Part shown: positions 8,257 to 14,608 of the stretch, in pieces | Layout of the letters: each line of letters begins with the position of its first letter | Position numbering within the stretch: position 1 is the stretch's first letter | NCBI GenBank assembly: GCA_964503685.1 | Contig: CAZDAW010000049.1 | Coordinates: 1-22,566 of the forward strand | Direction: 5' to 3' | Length of the DNA stretch: 22,566 nt | From: CAZDAW01 sp964503685 | GTDB taxonomy: Bacteria; Chloroflexota; Anaerolineae; Anaerolineales; Anaerolineaceae | Notes under the pieces: model-generated | The model's database searches: none | What the model was told of the DNA's origin: nothing | Seen by the model: only the letters and a program-made list of their open reading frames with translations | Made by a program: the position numbers and the translations under genes

Positions 8257-9165
8257 TTAGTACTCTCCGTAATCTACCATTTTACTGAGACGCGGCTTAA
8301 CTTTCAGATTTTCATGAACCTCTGCACCCAATTTTTTCCAATAGGCCGCCCTGTCTTCAACGCCATAAATCCATTCATCCAGGTAAGCTTTGATTCCATC
8401 CTGTGTTTGGGTGATTTCATCCCATGCCAGGTAAAATTGGTTATCGCGATCATAATAACCCTGTGTATATGATGGATGCGCACAATATGGGACATGGCAT
8501 ACCGCATCTACGATAAAACCGGGAATCAGCGTCCGATTGGGATCTGACCGAATGACATCTTCATCTACAATTTCTTCGGCCGTGACAATGACATGCTTTG
8601 CAGCAAATGCAGCTTCCTTTTGCTCACCAAGGATACCCCATATATGCGCATTACCATTTTTATCACAACGCTGGACATGTACAATCGCTACATCCGGGAG
8701 AAGCGGCGGTAAAACGACGACCTCCCGTTCAGAATACGGATCCTTAACCCGTCGATAAATCGGGTTGGCATGTTCTAAATCCGTAGCGGCTGTCTGATTC
8801 ATGGGAATAAAGGGCAACCCTGTTGCGCCAGCTTGCAGGCGAGAGATCATACCAAAATGAGAATACTCTTCCCACTCCAGGCGGCCCGCCTCAATTTCTG
8901 CGCGGACAATTCTGAGAGACCCAACCCCCGGATTGCCAATATAAGAGAAGATCAGTTTTCGAGCGCAACCTGCCGCAACCATCTGCTCGTAGATAAGATC
9001 AGGCGTTGCCCGCGCCAGAACCAGGTTTCTTCGCTTTTGACGAATGATCTCATGTCCGGCAGCAAAAGGAATCAAATGAGTAAAACCTGCCGCATACACC
9101 ATATCGCCGTCATGAACGAATTGTGAAATCGCTTCAGAAAGGGAAATTAGTTTTGCCGTAGTCAT
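8257..9165 (-). CDS. CoA-transferase subunit A (glutaconate CoA-transferase/IpdA type)
   Basis: This is the alpha subunit partnering the gene immediately downstream. Its 302 residues match the glutaconate CoA-transferase A layout: LSEAISQFVHDGDMVYAAGF at the N-terminus, IEAGRLEWEEYSHF in the middle, DVAIVHVQRCDKNGNAHIWG, and a C-terminal block with IPGFIVDAVCHVPYCAHPS, GYYDRDNQF and KLGAEVHENLKV. The Glu nucleophile is on subunit B, as usual for two-gene enzymes. AAGGA lies about ten bases before ATG at 9165. A 15-base palindrome lies in the short gap upstream (9187-9201). Confidence 0.88.
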   Translation of the reverse strand: MTTAKLISLSEAISQFVHDGDMVYAAGFTHLIPFAAGHEIIRQKRRNLVLARATPDLIYEQMVAAGCARKLIFSYIGNPGVGSLRIVRAEIEAGRLEWEEYSHFGMISRLQAGATGLPFIPMNQTAATDLEHANPIYRRVKDPYSEREVVVLPPLLPDVAIVHVQRCDKNGNAHIWGILGEQKEAAFAAKHVIVTAEEIVDEDVIRSDPNRTLIPGFIVDAVCHVPYCAHPSYTQGYYDRDNQFYLAWDEITQTQDGIKAYLDEWIYGVEDRAAYWKKLGAEVHENLKVKPRLSKMVDYGEY

Positions 9166-9186
9166 TCGGAAAATATCCTTCCAGAT

Positions 9187-9201
9187 ACAAGACGTTCTTG
9201 T
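9187..9201. repeat. Operator-like palindrome before the CoA-transferase genes
   Basis: ACAAGA and TCTTGT form perfect 6-base arms around CGT in the 46-base gap between the small membrane protein gene and CoA-transferase subunit A. No T-run follows, so it is not a terminator. It could bind a dimeric regulator or be chance. Confidence 0.35.
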
Positions 9202-9211
9202 TTGGTATTAA

Positions 9212-9472
9212 TTAAAGCTTGTTTTTATTCTGTTCAGCCATTTTTTGCTTCTTTGCTTTTCGGGCGGTACGCTGCTGATTAAGCCAGGCAAACCGCTTAC
9301 TCGGAGATGGCGGAGCCCAATCACGTTTGATTAACAGATACCCGGCAATCAACAAGACCAGAGCAGCAAACAATAATGAACATGTTGGAGTATCCGCCAT
9401 ATCCGAGAATATAAAAAGCATAAACAAAGCTGCACCAATAACGATAAAAAATGTTCCAAGCCGAGCCGACAT
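9212..9472 (-). CDS. Small membrane protein, function unknown
   Basis: The 86-residue protein has two hydrophobic segments (about 6-23 and 32-49) and then a strongly basic tail rich in Lys, Arg and Gln (about 58-86), which should lie in the cytoplasm. No catalytic motif is visible and I do not recognise a family. It lies 25 bases after the aldehyde dehydrogenase gene and 46 bases before the CoA-transferase genes, all on one strand, so it is probably cotranscribed with them. The ribosome site is weak (TAGG about five bases upstream). The regular hydrophobic pattern and operon position support a real gene. Confidence 0.65.
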   Translation of the reverse strand: MSARLGTFFIVIGAALFMLFIFSDMADTPTCSLLFAALVLLIAGYLLIKRDWAPPSPSKRFAWLNQQRTARKAKKQKMAEQNKNKL

Positions 9473-9497
9473 TGCAACCTAAAACAACAGAATAATC

Positions 9498-11078
9498 CTA
9501 TTTCACCCAGGTGCGAATCTGTTCGTGCATATAAAGCGGCAAATAATAATGGCCGCCAGCATTTTTGCCGCTTGAGCCTGAACCCTTCCAACCGCCAAAA
9601 GGCTGGAAACCAGGCCAGGCGCCGGTTGTCGCGCCCTGCGGACGGTTGGCGTATGTTACGCCAGCTTCAATTTGATCAAAGAACCAGGGCACTTCCTCAT
9701 CGGATCCATAAAAACCGGCTGTTAAGCCATATTCCACATCATTAGCCAGGCGCATTGCCTCTTCAAGATTATTTACCTTGTGGATTGTAGTTATTGGCAC
9801 GAACATCTCCTGTTTCCACAGGGGATGTTCAATCGGCAAATCGGCAACCAGGGTTGGGGTGCAGAAATAACCTTTAGCAAATTCACCTTCAGTGAGCACT
9901 TTTCCGCCTGTTAAAACCTTGCCGGATTTCGCCAGGTCCTGAGTGAATTGTTGATAATCCCGATATGAATTGCGATTGACTACCGGCCCCATGTAAACAT
10001 TACGGTCGGTCGGATCGCCAATGACCAATTTGTTGGTTAACTCAACCAGCTTTGGAAGCAAAGCATCATAAATCGGCGCCTCGATGAAAACCCGTGAGCA
10101 GGCTGAACACTTTTGCCCCTGTAAACCAAAAGCCGAGCGAATAATACCGATTGCCGCTTTTTCCAGATCAGCATGCCGAGAAACTATTGCCGGGTTCTTT
10201 CCACCCAGTTCCAAAATACTGGGGCGAACCCAGCGTCCCTGGCTGAAAGTTCGCGCAATTCCCATGCCGACATCATAGGAACCTGTAAATGTAATGCCAT
10301 CTACCTGGGGACTTTCAATCAACGCCTGCCCCAAAGAGCTGCCCGGCCCGGTCACATAATTGAAAACACCATCAGGCAATCCGGCATCGCGGAAGCACTC
10401 TGCGAGGAAACGAACTGTCCAGGGAGTGTCTGAAGCCGGCTTCATTACAATTGTATTACCCGTAACCAGGGCAGCTCCTGCAGGGCCGCCGGTCAGGGCG
10501 CACGGAAAGTTAAATGGGCTGATAACAAGCCAAACGCCATAAGGGCGTAGCACAGAGATATTTTGCGAAGTATATCCGACAAGGGGGTCTTTTCCCATCT
10601 CAACCATGTAACCGTCATTCTTTTCCATCTGATAACAAGAATAGCGGATCAGGTCTGCTGTTTCGGCAACATCGCCCAGGGCCTCCATACGGTTCTTGCC
10701 GACTTCCATGGCAACGATCACCCCAAACTCGAATATCCTGGCATCAATGATATCCGCCGCCTTACGTAAGAGTGCAACGCGGTCCTGCCATTTCATCCGA
10801 CTCCAGGCAGGAAAAGCTTTACGTGCAGAAGCCAGAGCTTCACTGGCATCTTGAACGGTGCCTTTCTGGAAGACTCCCAGTTTAACGTCTGTATTGGTTG
10901 GCGAAAGATCTTCCAATTTCTCTGCTGCAAACTTTTCCTTACCACCTATCAACATCCCATATTCTTTACCCAGATTGGATTTGACTCTGGTTAGCGCTTC
11001 TTCGAAGCGGGTATGCAATTCTTCTGGTGGGTTAAACATGGTGGCATAAGTTAATTTAAATGCACTTTCGGCTGCCAT
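9498..11078 (-). CDS. pruA: L-glutamate gamma-semialdehyde (P5C) dehydrogenase-type aldehyde dehydrogenase
   Basis: This NAD-dependent enzyme oxidises glutamate semialdehyde (from 1-pyrroline-5-carboxylate) to glutamate, the second step of proline breakdown. At 526 residues it has the length of monofunctional P5CDH. The aldehyde dehydrogenase core is intact: ISPFNFP near 186-192, TFTGSYDVG near 263, Glu290 in LELGGKNP and the nucleophile Cys324 in GQKCSACSRV. The long N-terminal extension (FKLTYATMFNPPEE) is typical of P5CDH rather than of short aldehyde dehydrogenases. AGGAGG lies upstream of ATG at 11078 and a consensus promoter at 11142-11170. It heads the run that includes the CoA-transferase. 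No proline dehydrogenase gene is seen in the window. Confidence 0.88.
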   Translation of the reverse strand: MAAESAFKLTYATMFNPPEELHTRFEEALTRVKSNLGKEYGMLIGGKEKFAAEKLEDLSPTNTDVKLGVFQKGTVQDASEALASARKAFPAWSRMKWQDRVALLRKAADIIDARIFEFGVIVAMEVGKNRMEALGDVAETADLIRYSCYQMEKNDGYMVEMGKDPLVGYTSQNISVLRPYGVWLVISPFNFPCALTGGPAGAALVTGNTIVMKPASDTPWTVRFLAECFRDAGLPDGVFNYVTGPGSSLGQALIESPQVDGITFTGSYDVGMGIARTFSQGRWVRPSILELGGKNPAIVSRHADLEKAAIGIIRSAFGLQGQKCSACSRVFIEAPIYDALLPKLVELTNKLVIGDPTDRNVYMGPVVNRNSYRDYQQFTQDLAKSGKVLTGGKVLTEGEFAKGYFCTPTLVADLPIEHPLWKQEMFVPITTIHKVNNLEEAMRLANDVEYGLTAGFYGSDEEVPWFFDQIEAGVTYANRPQGATTGAWPGFQPFGGWKGSGSSGKNAGGHYYLPLYMHEQIRTWVK

Positions 11079-11141
11079 ATAACAAACCTCCTCTTGTGGT
11101 CAGTTTTGGATTAGGATGCATCACCAACGAATTACGTTAAT

Positions 11142-11170
11142 AGTATATCCTATGAGGGCGTCAGCGTCAA
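11142..11170 (-). promoter_or_regulatory. Sigma-70-type promoter of the P5C dehydrogenase operon
   Basis: TTGACG (11170-11165) and TATACT (11147-11142) are separated by 17 bases on the minus strand. Transcription should begin about 55 bases before the ATG at 11078. Confidence 0.7.
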
Positions 11171-11249
11171 AAGTAACTCAGCATAGTTTGATTATAACGA
11201 TCTACCCTAATTCATTTCCCCCCAAAAAGCCATTTGGGCACAGATTTTA

Positions 11250-11278
11250 TTGCGCAGTAGTAAGAATTAAGTTAAACT
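11250..11278 (+). promoter_or_regulatory. Possible promoter giving a near-leaderless DUF429-protein mRNA
   Basis: TTGCGC (11250-11255), 17 bases, then TAAACT (11273-11278) lie on the plus strand. A start about seven bases downstream would leave only a few untranslated bases before ATG at 11292, which fits the absence of any ribosome site. The hexamers are weak. Confidence 0.3.
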
Positions 11279-11291
11279 GAATTGAAAAATC

Positions 11292-12053
11292 ATGTTATTG
11301 AACCAGACAATATTTATCGGGATAATACCGACCATATACAGTCGGCCTTTCACTTACGCTGCGCTTGATCGGGATAAGTCTATTGTATCGAGTGGACAGG
11401 GTGATTTAAACGATGTTCTGGAGTTTCTGGCCGGACAGGAGACCGCCTATGTAGCCATTGGCGCGCCGCGCCGACCGGCTAAAGATACGGTGGAATCGGT
11501 CAAAGCGAGTCAATCCCCGCTGCCTTCAATCCAGATTGATGAGCCAGACCACTTTCGTCTTGCAGAATACCAACTTCGTCAACAACGTATTCTGGTGACA
11601 ATGACTCCCATAAAAGAAGAAGATTGCCCCCTATGGATGCGGCGCGGGTTTGAATTTTACAAAAACCTGAACGCACTCGGTTATCAACCCTATCCAACCA
11701 GTAACGCCAGTCATCAGTGGCTGGAAGTAAATGTGAATGCCAGTTATTGGGCGTTGCTTGGACACACCCCATTATCCAAAAATACCCTGGAAGGACGCTT
11801 ACAGCGCCAGCTTATTTTATGCGAAGCAGGTCTAAAGATCCCCGATCCAATGTATTTCTTTGAAGAAGTCACCCGCCATAAATTGTTACAGGGATACCTG
11901 CCGCTCAAAAAACTTTACCGCCCCGGTGAACTGGATGCCCTGGCAGCAGCATACACTGCCAGAATCGCCGCCATCTACCCGCAACAGGTCACAGCCTTTG
12001 GGGATTCGACAGAAGGACTGATTTATGTCCCGGCTGTAAAGCCCTCTCAATAA
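11292..12053 (+). CDS. DUF429-family protein (predicted RNase H-like fold)
   Basis: The 253-residue protein resembles the DUF429 family of predicted RNase H-like nucleases common in Chloroflexota. It has an opening strand IFIGIIPT, then RPFTYAALDRD, GQETAYVAIGAP, a central TLEGRLQRQLIL helix, and DPMYFFEEVTRHKLLQGYLP near the C-terminus. From memory, relatives carry an Asp in the first strand (GIDPT or GVDPT); here that place is Ile (GIIPT), so an active-site acid may be lost. There is no ribosome site before ATG at 11292, suggesting a leaderless message. It is the only plus-strand gene in this half of the window and converges on the next. The biological role is unknown. Confidence 0.75.
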   Translation: MLLNQTIFIGIIPTIYSRPFTYAALDRDKSIVSSGQGDLNDVLEFLAGQETAYVAIGAPRRPAKDTVESVKASQSPLPSIQIDEPDHFRLAEYQLRQQRILVTMTPIKEEDCPLWMRRGFEFYKNLNALGYQPYPTSNASHQWLEVNVNASYWALLGHTPLSKNTLEGRLQRQLILCEAGLKIPDPMYFFEEVTRHKLLQGYLPLKKLYRPGELDALAAAYTARIAAIYPQQVTAFGDSTEGLIYVPAVKPSQ

Positions 12054-12197
12054 AAAACCATTACTGGCAAATTACAAATCAAAGCGCAAATGAGAAACAC
12101 CCTTCGCTCATTGTATTGCTGGATCTAGGGATATTTGAGACGAATTAGCCGACGCGCTTCGTTCCTTTATTATGTCGATTAATCAAACCCAAAATAT
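12054..12197. other. Convergent intergenic spacer
   Basis: This 144-base gap between two converging genes holds only a weak inverted repeat (AATGAG at 12089-12094 with CTCATT at 12107-12112, no T-run). No clear terminator or gene was seen. Confidence 0.4.
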
Positions 12198-12977
12198 TTA
12201 TCGGATTGTGAAATTTCTGATTTCAAGCGAGATCGGCGAAAGATTTGATAAAGTTCCAAATTTCAACATACCATCCGGTTGAAAAGCTGCATATTGGTTA
12301 TCTACCCATAACACAAAACCAAGTGGGGCATGCGGCGCTACAGTCGTTTGTTTCATGACCTTGCCATCCACTCGAAAGATAACCTGCATGGACTGCCAGA
12401 TAAGTTCGTATTGATGCACGGCTGTGGGATCCACATGCAGAAGCTGTACATCTTGCTGAATAAAGCGTTTCAGAACCGATCGCAACAATCGCGCCGTCCG
12501 TTTCCAGAAGAGAAAAGGTGTAAACAGTAACCCGAGGGGAAGGAAAAATTTACCAGAAGACGACGAACTAAATGTCGCCGCCAGAAAACCCTGTGCAATT
12601 AAATCGTCTCGGAAAGAAAGATAATTGGGCTCAGAGGCATAGAAAAACCACGCACAATCGGGTAGAGTTGGCAGGCGGCGAGTCATCCCGCTTATTCCCA
12701 GCGAAGCGCTAAAAGGATCGTTCCAGAAGCCGAACCCCCAGGTACCCTGCATATCCGCATTCGAAATCCGAGCGTCCAAAGATAGATGCACCGGAGGACG
12801 CCAGTTGAACCGTTTGCGCGGCAGTTCCATATAGTCATCTAATTGCGCCCAGCAATAAACGCCCGCCGGGCCGCCAGGAACAGTCAACCGCCAGCAGTCT
12901 GAAGATAATTGTATGACGAATGCGTCGGCGGTTTGCCTGGGTCTTAAGTTGGCCAATAAAACCGGTCGTGAAATCAT
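12198..12977 (-). CDS. Hypothetical protein, beta-sandwich (GH16/lectin-like) character
   Basis: I do not recognise this 259-residue protein with certainty. It is rich in aromatic residues and short predicted strands. GTWGFGFWNDPF (78-89), H188 with Y190 and the W of ELIW, VDGKV (203-207) and GFVLWVDNQ (220-228) recall the concanavalin-type jelly roll of family-16 glycosidases and lectins, in which an edge-strand phrase of this kind is common. The paired catalytic glutamates of GH16 enzymes (ExDxxE) are not seen, so binding rather than cleavage is more likely if the fold is right. A hydrophobic stretch at about 144-158 may be a membrane or buried segment. There is no signal peptide. The gene starts six bases after the CapA-like lipoprotein gene and is probably cotranscribed. 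Confidence 0.6.
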   Translation of the reverse strand: MISRPVLLANLRPRQTADAFVIQLSSDCWRLTVPGGPAGVYCWAQLDDYMELPRKRFNWRPPVHLSLDARISNADMQGTWGFGFWNDPFSASLGISGMTRRLPTLPDCAWFFYASEPNYLSFRDDLIAQGFLAATFSSSSSGKFFLPLGLLFTPFLFWKRTARLLRSVLKRFIQQDVQLLHVDPTAVHQYELIWQSMQVIFRVDGKVMKQTTVAPHAPLGFVLWVDNQYAAFQPDGMLKFGTLSNLSPISLEIRNFTIR

Positions 12978-12983
12978 GTCTGT

Positions 12984-14153
12984 TTAATTGATCGGTTTAA
13001 CCATTTGCCTGATCTCTTCAGCTTCGTCCGGTTTAGCCAAGCGAGGGAATCCATCTTCGATCATCACGGGTATCCATTCATAGGATTCAACTCCGCCTGA
13101 AGTCAGCTTTGCTGAAAAAATCGCCGAGTAATTCATTGGTAATCCGAACTCATCGAACACGAAATTGCCGAGACTGTAGGTAATTACTCCATCTTCGTAG
13201 TTTTCGACCCCTTGAAGAACATGAGAGTGGCTGCCCAGTACCAACGCCGCGCCCGCTTCGATGGCTCTGTGCGCCAGCTCGCGCTGAATTGCTTCAATCC
13301 GACGGGTGTTTTCCGTTCCCGCATGCAGCATGACCACAACAACATCAGCTGCTTCTTTCGCGGCCGATACATCCGCTTCAATATCTTTGGGATAAGCCCA
13401 GTTGATGCCCGGTGAATCCACGCCGGCAATCCAATCATGTGTATCGAAGGCGTGCTTCCCTTCGACCGGTACATCAACATAAGCCAGAAAAGCAATGCGC
13501 AAATAATTATGGGTGATGACAAGCGGCGCACGAGCAGCCTGGGCATCGAGACCAGCGCCGACCACGGCCACATTCTGTTTAGCCAATACATCCAAGGTTT
13601 CGCTCATAGCTTCTTTTCCAAAGTCCAACGCGTGGTTATTGGCCATGCTGACGAGGTCAAAACCGGCCAGGGCCAATCCCTCGGCAGCTTTCAAAGGCGC
13701 TTGAAAATTATAGCTTTTCGGGACGGGTTTGCCGGTTGTGGCGATCGCGCATTCCAGATTCCCGGCCAGAATATCGGCTTGCTTCAGCGCTGAGATCACG
13801 CCCATAAAAGGCGCCGCCGGCCCATCGGAAACAATACGCTCGCCGATCGAGCGCGCCAGCATCAAGTCACCCACTGCCATAAGGGTTAGCTCTGATTCTG
13901 GTGTTGGACTGGGAATCGGGGTCTGAGTCGGCGGAAGCGGTGTGTCTGTCGGCAAGGGTAACGGCGTATGCGTTTCGGTCGAGGTGGCAATCAGAGTTTC
14001 TGTTGACAGCGATTGAGGAATAACTGGCAACGAAGAAAGTGAACCTGGCTCTGCCATGACCGTGGAAGAACCCGCAGAACGGGTACAGCCGGCAATAAGA
14101 ATAGAAATTATCCCTAACACAAGGAATAATCGGGAGTACCTGTAAACTCTCAT
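12984..14153 (-). CDS. CapA-family lipoprotein (poly-gamma-glutamate capsule-type metallophosphatase fold)
   Basis: This 389-residue secreted lipoprotein belongs to the CapA/PgsA family, a calcineurin-like metallophosphatase fold linked to capsule or polyglutamate export. A basic N-terminus and a hydrophobic stretch end in LIAGC, with Cys23 as the predicted lipidation site. A low-complexity Thr/Pro linker (about 60-86, repeats such as TDTPLPPTQTP) then spans to the domain, as in many Chloroflexota lipoproteins. Metal-site motifs are present: LMAVGDLMLAR, NLECAI, MANNHALDFG and LGSHSHVLQG. YSLGNFVFDEF closes the domain. AGAGG lies before ATG at 14153. No other capsule genes are in the window, so the role may be in cell-envelope metabolism generally. 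Confidence 0.88.
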   Translation of the reverse strand: MRVYRYSRLFLVLGIISILIAGCTRSAGSSTVMAEPGSLSSLPVIPQSLSTETLIATSTETHTPLPLPTDTPLPPTQTPIPSPTPESELTLMAVGDLMLARSIGERIVSDGPAAPFMGVISALKQADILAGNLECAIATTGKPVPKSYNFQAPLKAAEGLALAGFDLVSMANNHALDFGKEAMSETLDVLAKQNVAVVGAGLDAQAARAPLVITHNYLRIAFLAYVDVPVEGKHAFDTHDWIAGVDSPGINWAYPKDIEADVSAAKEAADVVVVMLHAGTENTRRIEAIQRELAHRAIEAGAALVLGSHSHVLQGVENYEDGVITYSLGNFVFDEFGLPMNYSAIFSAKLTSGGVESYEWIPVMIEDGFPRLAKPDEAEEIRQMVKPIN

Positions 14154-14268
14154 TGAGTCAGCCTCTATGTTTTGAAATGAAGACTTCTGAATATCTTCTA
14201 CTTCTATTTTACCAATAACCAGATGTTAAGCCATTCCCAGCCGCCGATATTTGGATATGAGGGAGCAG

Positions 14269-14328
14269 AGAAGCCTGCTTTTGATAAATAGGGTTTGGAA
14301 AACCAGGTTTATCCTTTTCGAGGCTTCT
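14269..14328. repeat. Nested 60-base inverted repeat
   Basis: Three concentric stems line up: AGAAGCCT (14269-14276) with AGGCTTCT (14321-14328), GATAAA (14283-14288) with TTTATC (14308-14313), and GGTTT (14292-14296) with AAACC (14300-14304). The layout suggests an RNA hairpin with internal loops. No T-run follows on either strand, so a simple terminator is not supported. It lies upstream of the CapA-like gene and of the plus-strand small transcript. Confidence 0.5.
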
Positions 14329-14380
14329 TGTTACCTGTTATTGTTTGAACTCGTGGCTGTGACTTGCCCCGGGCAACCTA

Positions 14381-14409
14381 TTGACGGTGGTGGGAATTTG
14401 TGTCATACT
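14381..14409 (+). promoter_or_regulatory. Possible promoter of the plus-strand attenuator-like transcript
   Basis: TTGACG (14381-14386) and CATACT (14404-14409) are 17 bases apart. A start near 14416 would give a transcript of about 170 bases ending at the terminator at 14555-14587. Confidence 0.45.
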
Positions 14410-14474
14410 AATTGAGGTTATGTTAATAACTTTTCCATTTGCCATCCTTATGGAAAAGGAGGTGGTGCCAAATA

Positions 14475-14537
14475 ATGAACGATTGTTGTAGTACCAAACG
14501 TTGCGCTGCGGCACCCCTCCTTTCCTTCTGGAAGTAA
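14475..14537 (+). CDS. Small cysteine-containing leader-type peptide (20 residues)
   Basis: The frame encodes MNDCCSTKRC followed by AAAPLLSFWK, then TAA. A near-perfect ribosome site, AAGGAGGT at 14456-14463, lies upstream with a slightly long spacing of 11-12 bases. The codons for AAAPLLSFW form one side of the hairpin at 14503-14552, and the Phe-Trp codons form the stretch able to pair with the terminator arm, so a ribosome stalled or moving here would change the RNA fold. Three of the first ten residues are Cys, which hints at cysteine or redox sensing if it is a leader. No downstream target gene is seen on this strand. It could also be a stand-alone small protein. Confidence 0.45.
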   Translation: MNDCCSTKRCAAAPLLSFWK

Positions 14538-14552
14538 AGGGAGCCGCAGCGC
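14503..14552 (+). promoter_or_regulatory. Strong hairpin overlapping the small reading frame
   Basis: GCGCTGCGGC (14503-14512) and GCCGCAGCGC (14543-14552) form a perfect 10-pair stem, continued by CTCC-TTT/AAA-GGGAG and CTTC/GAAG pairs inside. On the minus strand it lies downstream of the phosphofructokinase gene but no T-run follows there. Confidence 0.6.
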
Positions 14553-14554
14553 AC

Positions 14555-14587
14555 CAGAAGACCGTCCTGAGCGACGGTTTTCTGTTT
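14555..14587 (+). terminator. Rho-independent terminator, plus strand
   Basis: CAGAAGACCGTC (14555-14566) and GACGGTTTTCTG (14573-14584) pair over 12 positions with one G-U, loop CTGAGC, then TTT. The G-U becomes an A-C mismatch on the other strand and the T-rich side is on the plus strand, so the plus orientation is favoured. Confidence 0.65.
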
Positions 14588-14608
14588 AATGGGTCTGCTC
14601 TTGTTGCA

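Larger units (their letters stand above)
14416..14587 (+). ncRNA. Candidate small structured RNA with attenuator architecture
   Basis: This predicted transcript runs from the promoter above to an intrinsic terminator. In order it has: a hairpin TTTTCCAT/ATGGAAAA (14431-14438 and 14450-14457) just before a strong Shine-Dalgarno; a 20-codon frame; a long hairpin (14503-14552) that begins inside that frame; and a 12-pair terminator. Segments compete. GGCACCCCTCCTTTCC (14511-14526) can pair with AAAGGGAGCC downstream or with GGAAAAGGAGGTGGTGCC upstream, and CTTCTGG (14525-14531) complements CCAGAAG, the first arm of the terminator. Such exclusive pairings typify translation-controlled attenuators. 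No plus-strand gene follows. This is a hypothesis from sequence; no known RNA family was recognised. Confidence 0.5.
14154..14608. other. Intergenic region with dense RNA-like structure
   Basis: This 455-base region lies between the starts and ends of two minus-strand genes. It holds a nested inverted repeat (14269-14328), a GC palindrome (TTGCCC-C-GGGCAA, about 14365-14377), and a plus-strand promoter, small reading frame, hairpins and terminator (14381-14587), listed separately. The long minus-strand frame across 14338-14721 shows no protein-like features. Confidence 0.6.

Noticed and set aside
14503..14552. Terminator of pfkA on the minus strand
   Set aside because: The stem is strong but no T-run follows on that strand.
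14416..14587. T-box leader
   Set aside because: No AGGGTGGNACCGCG-type antiterminator motif or specifier stem is present, and no aminoacyl-tRNA synthetase or amino-acid gene follows.
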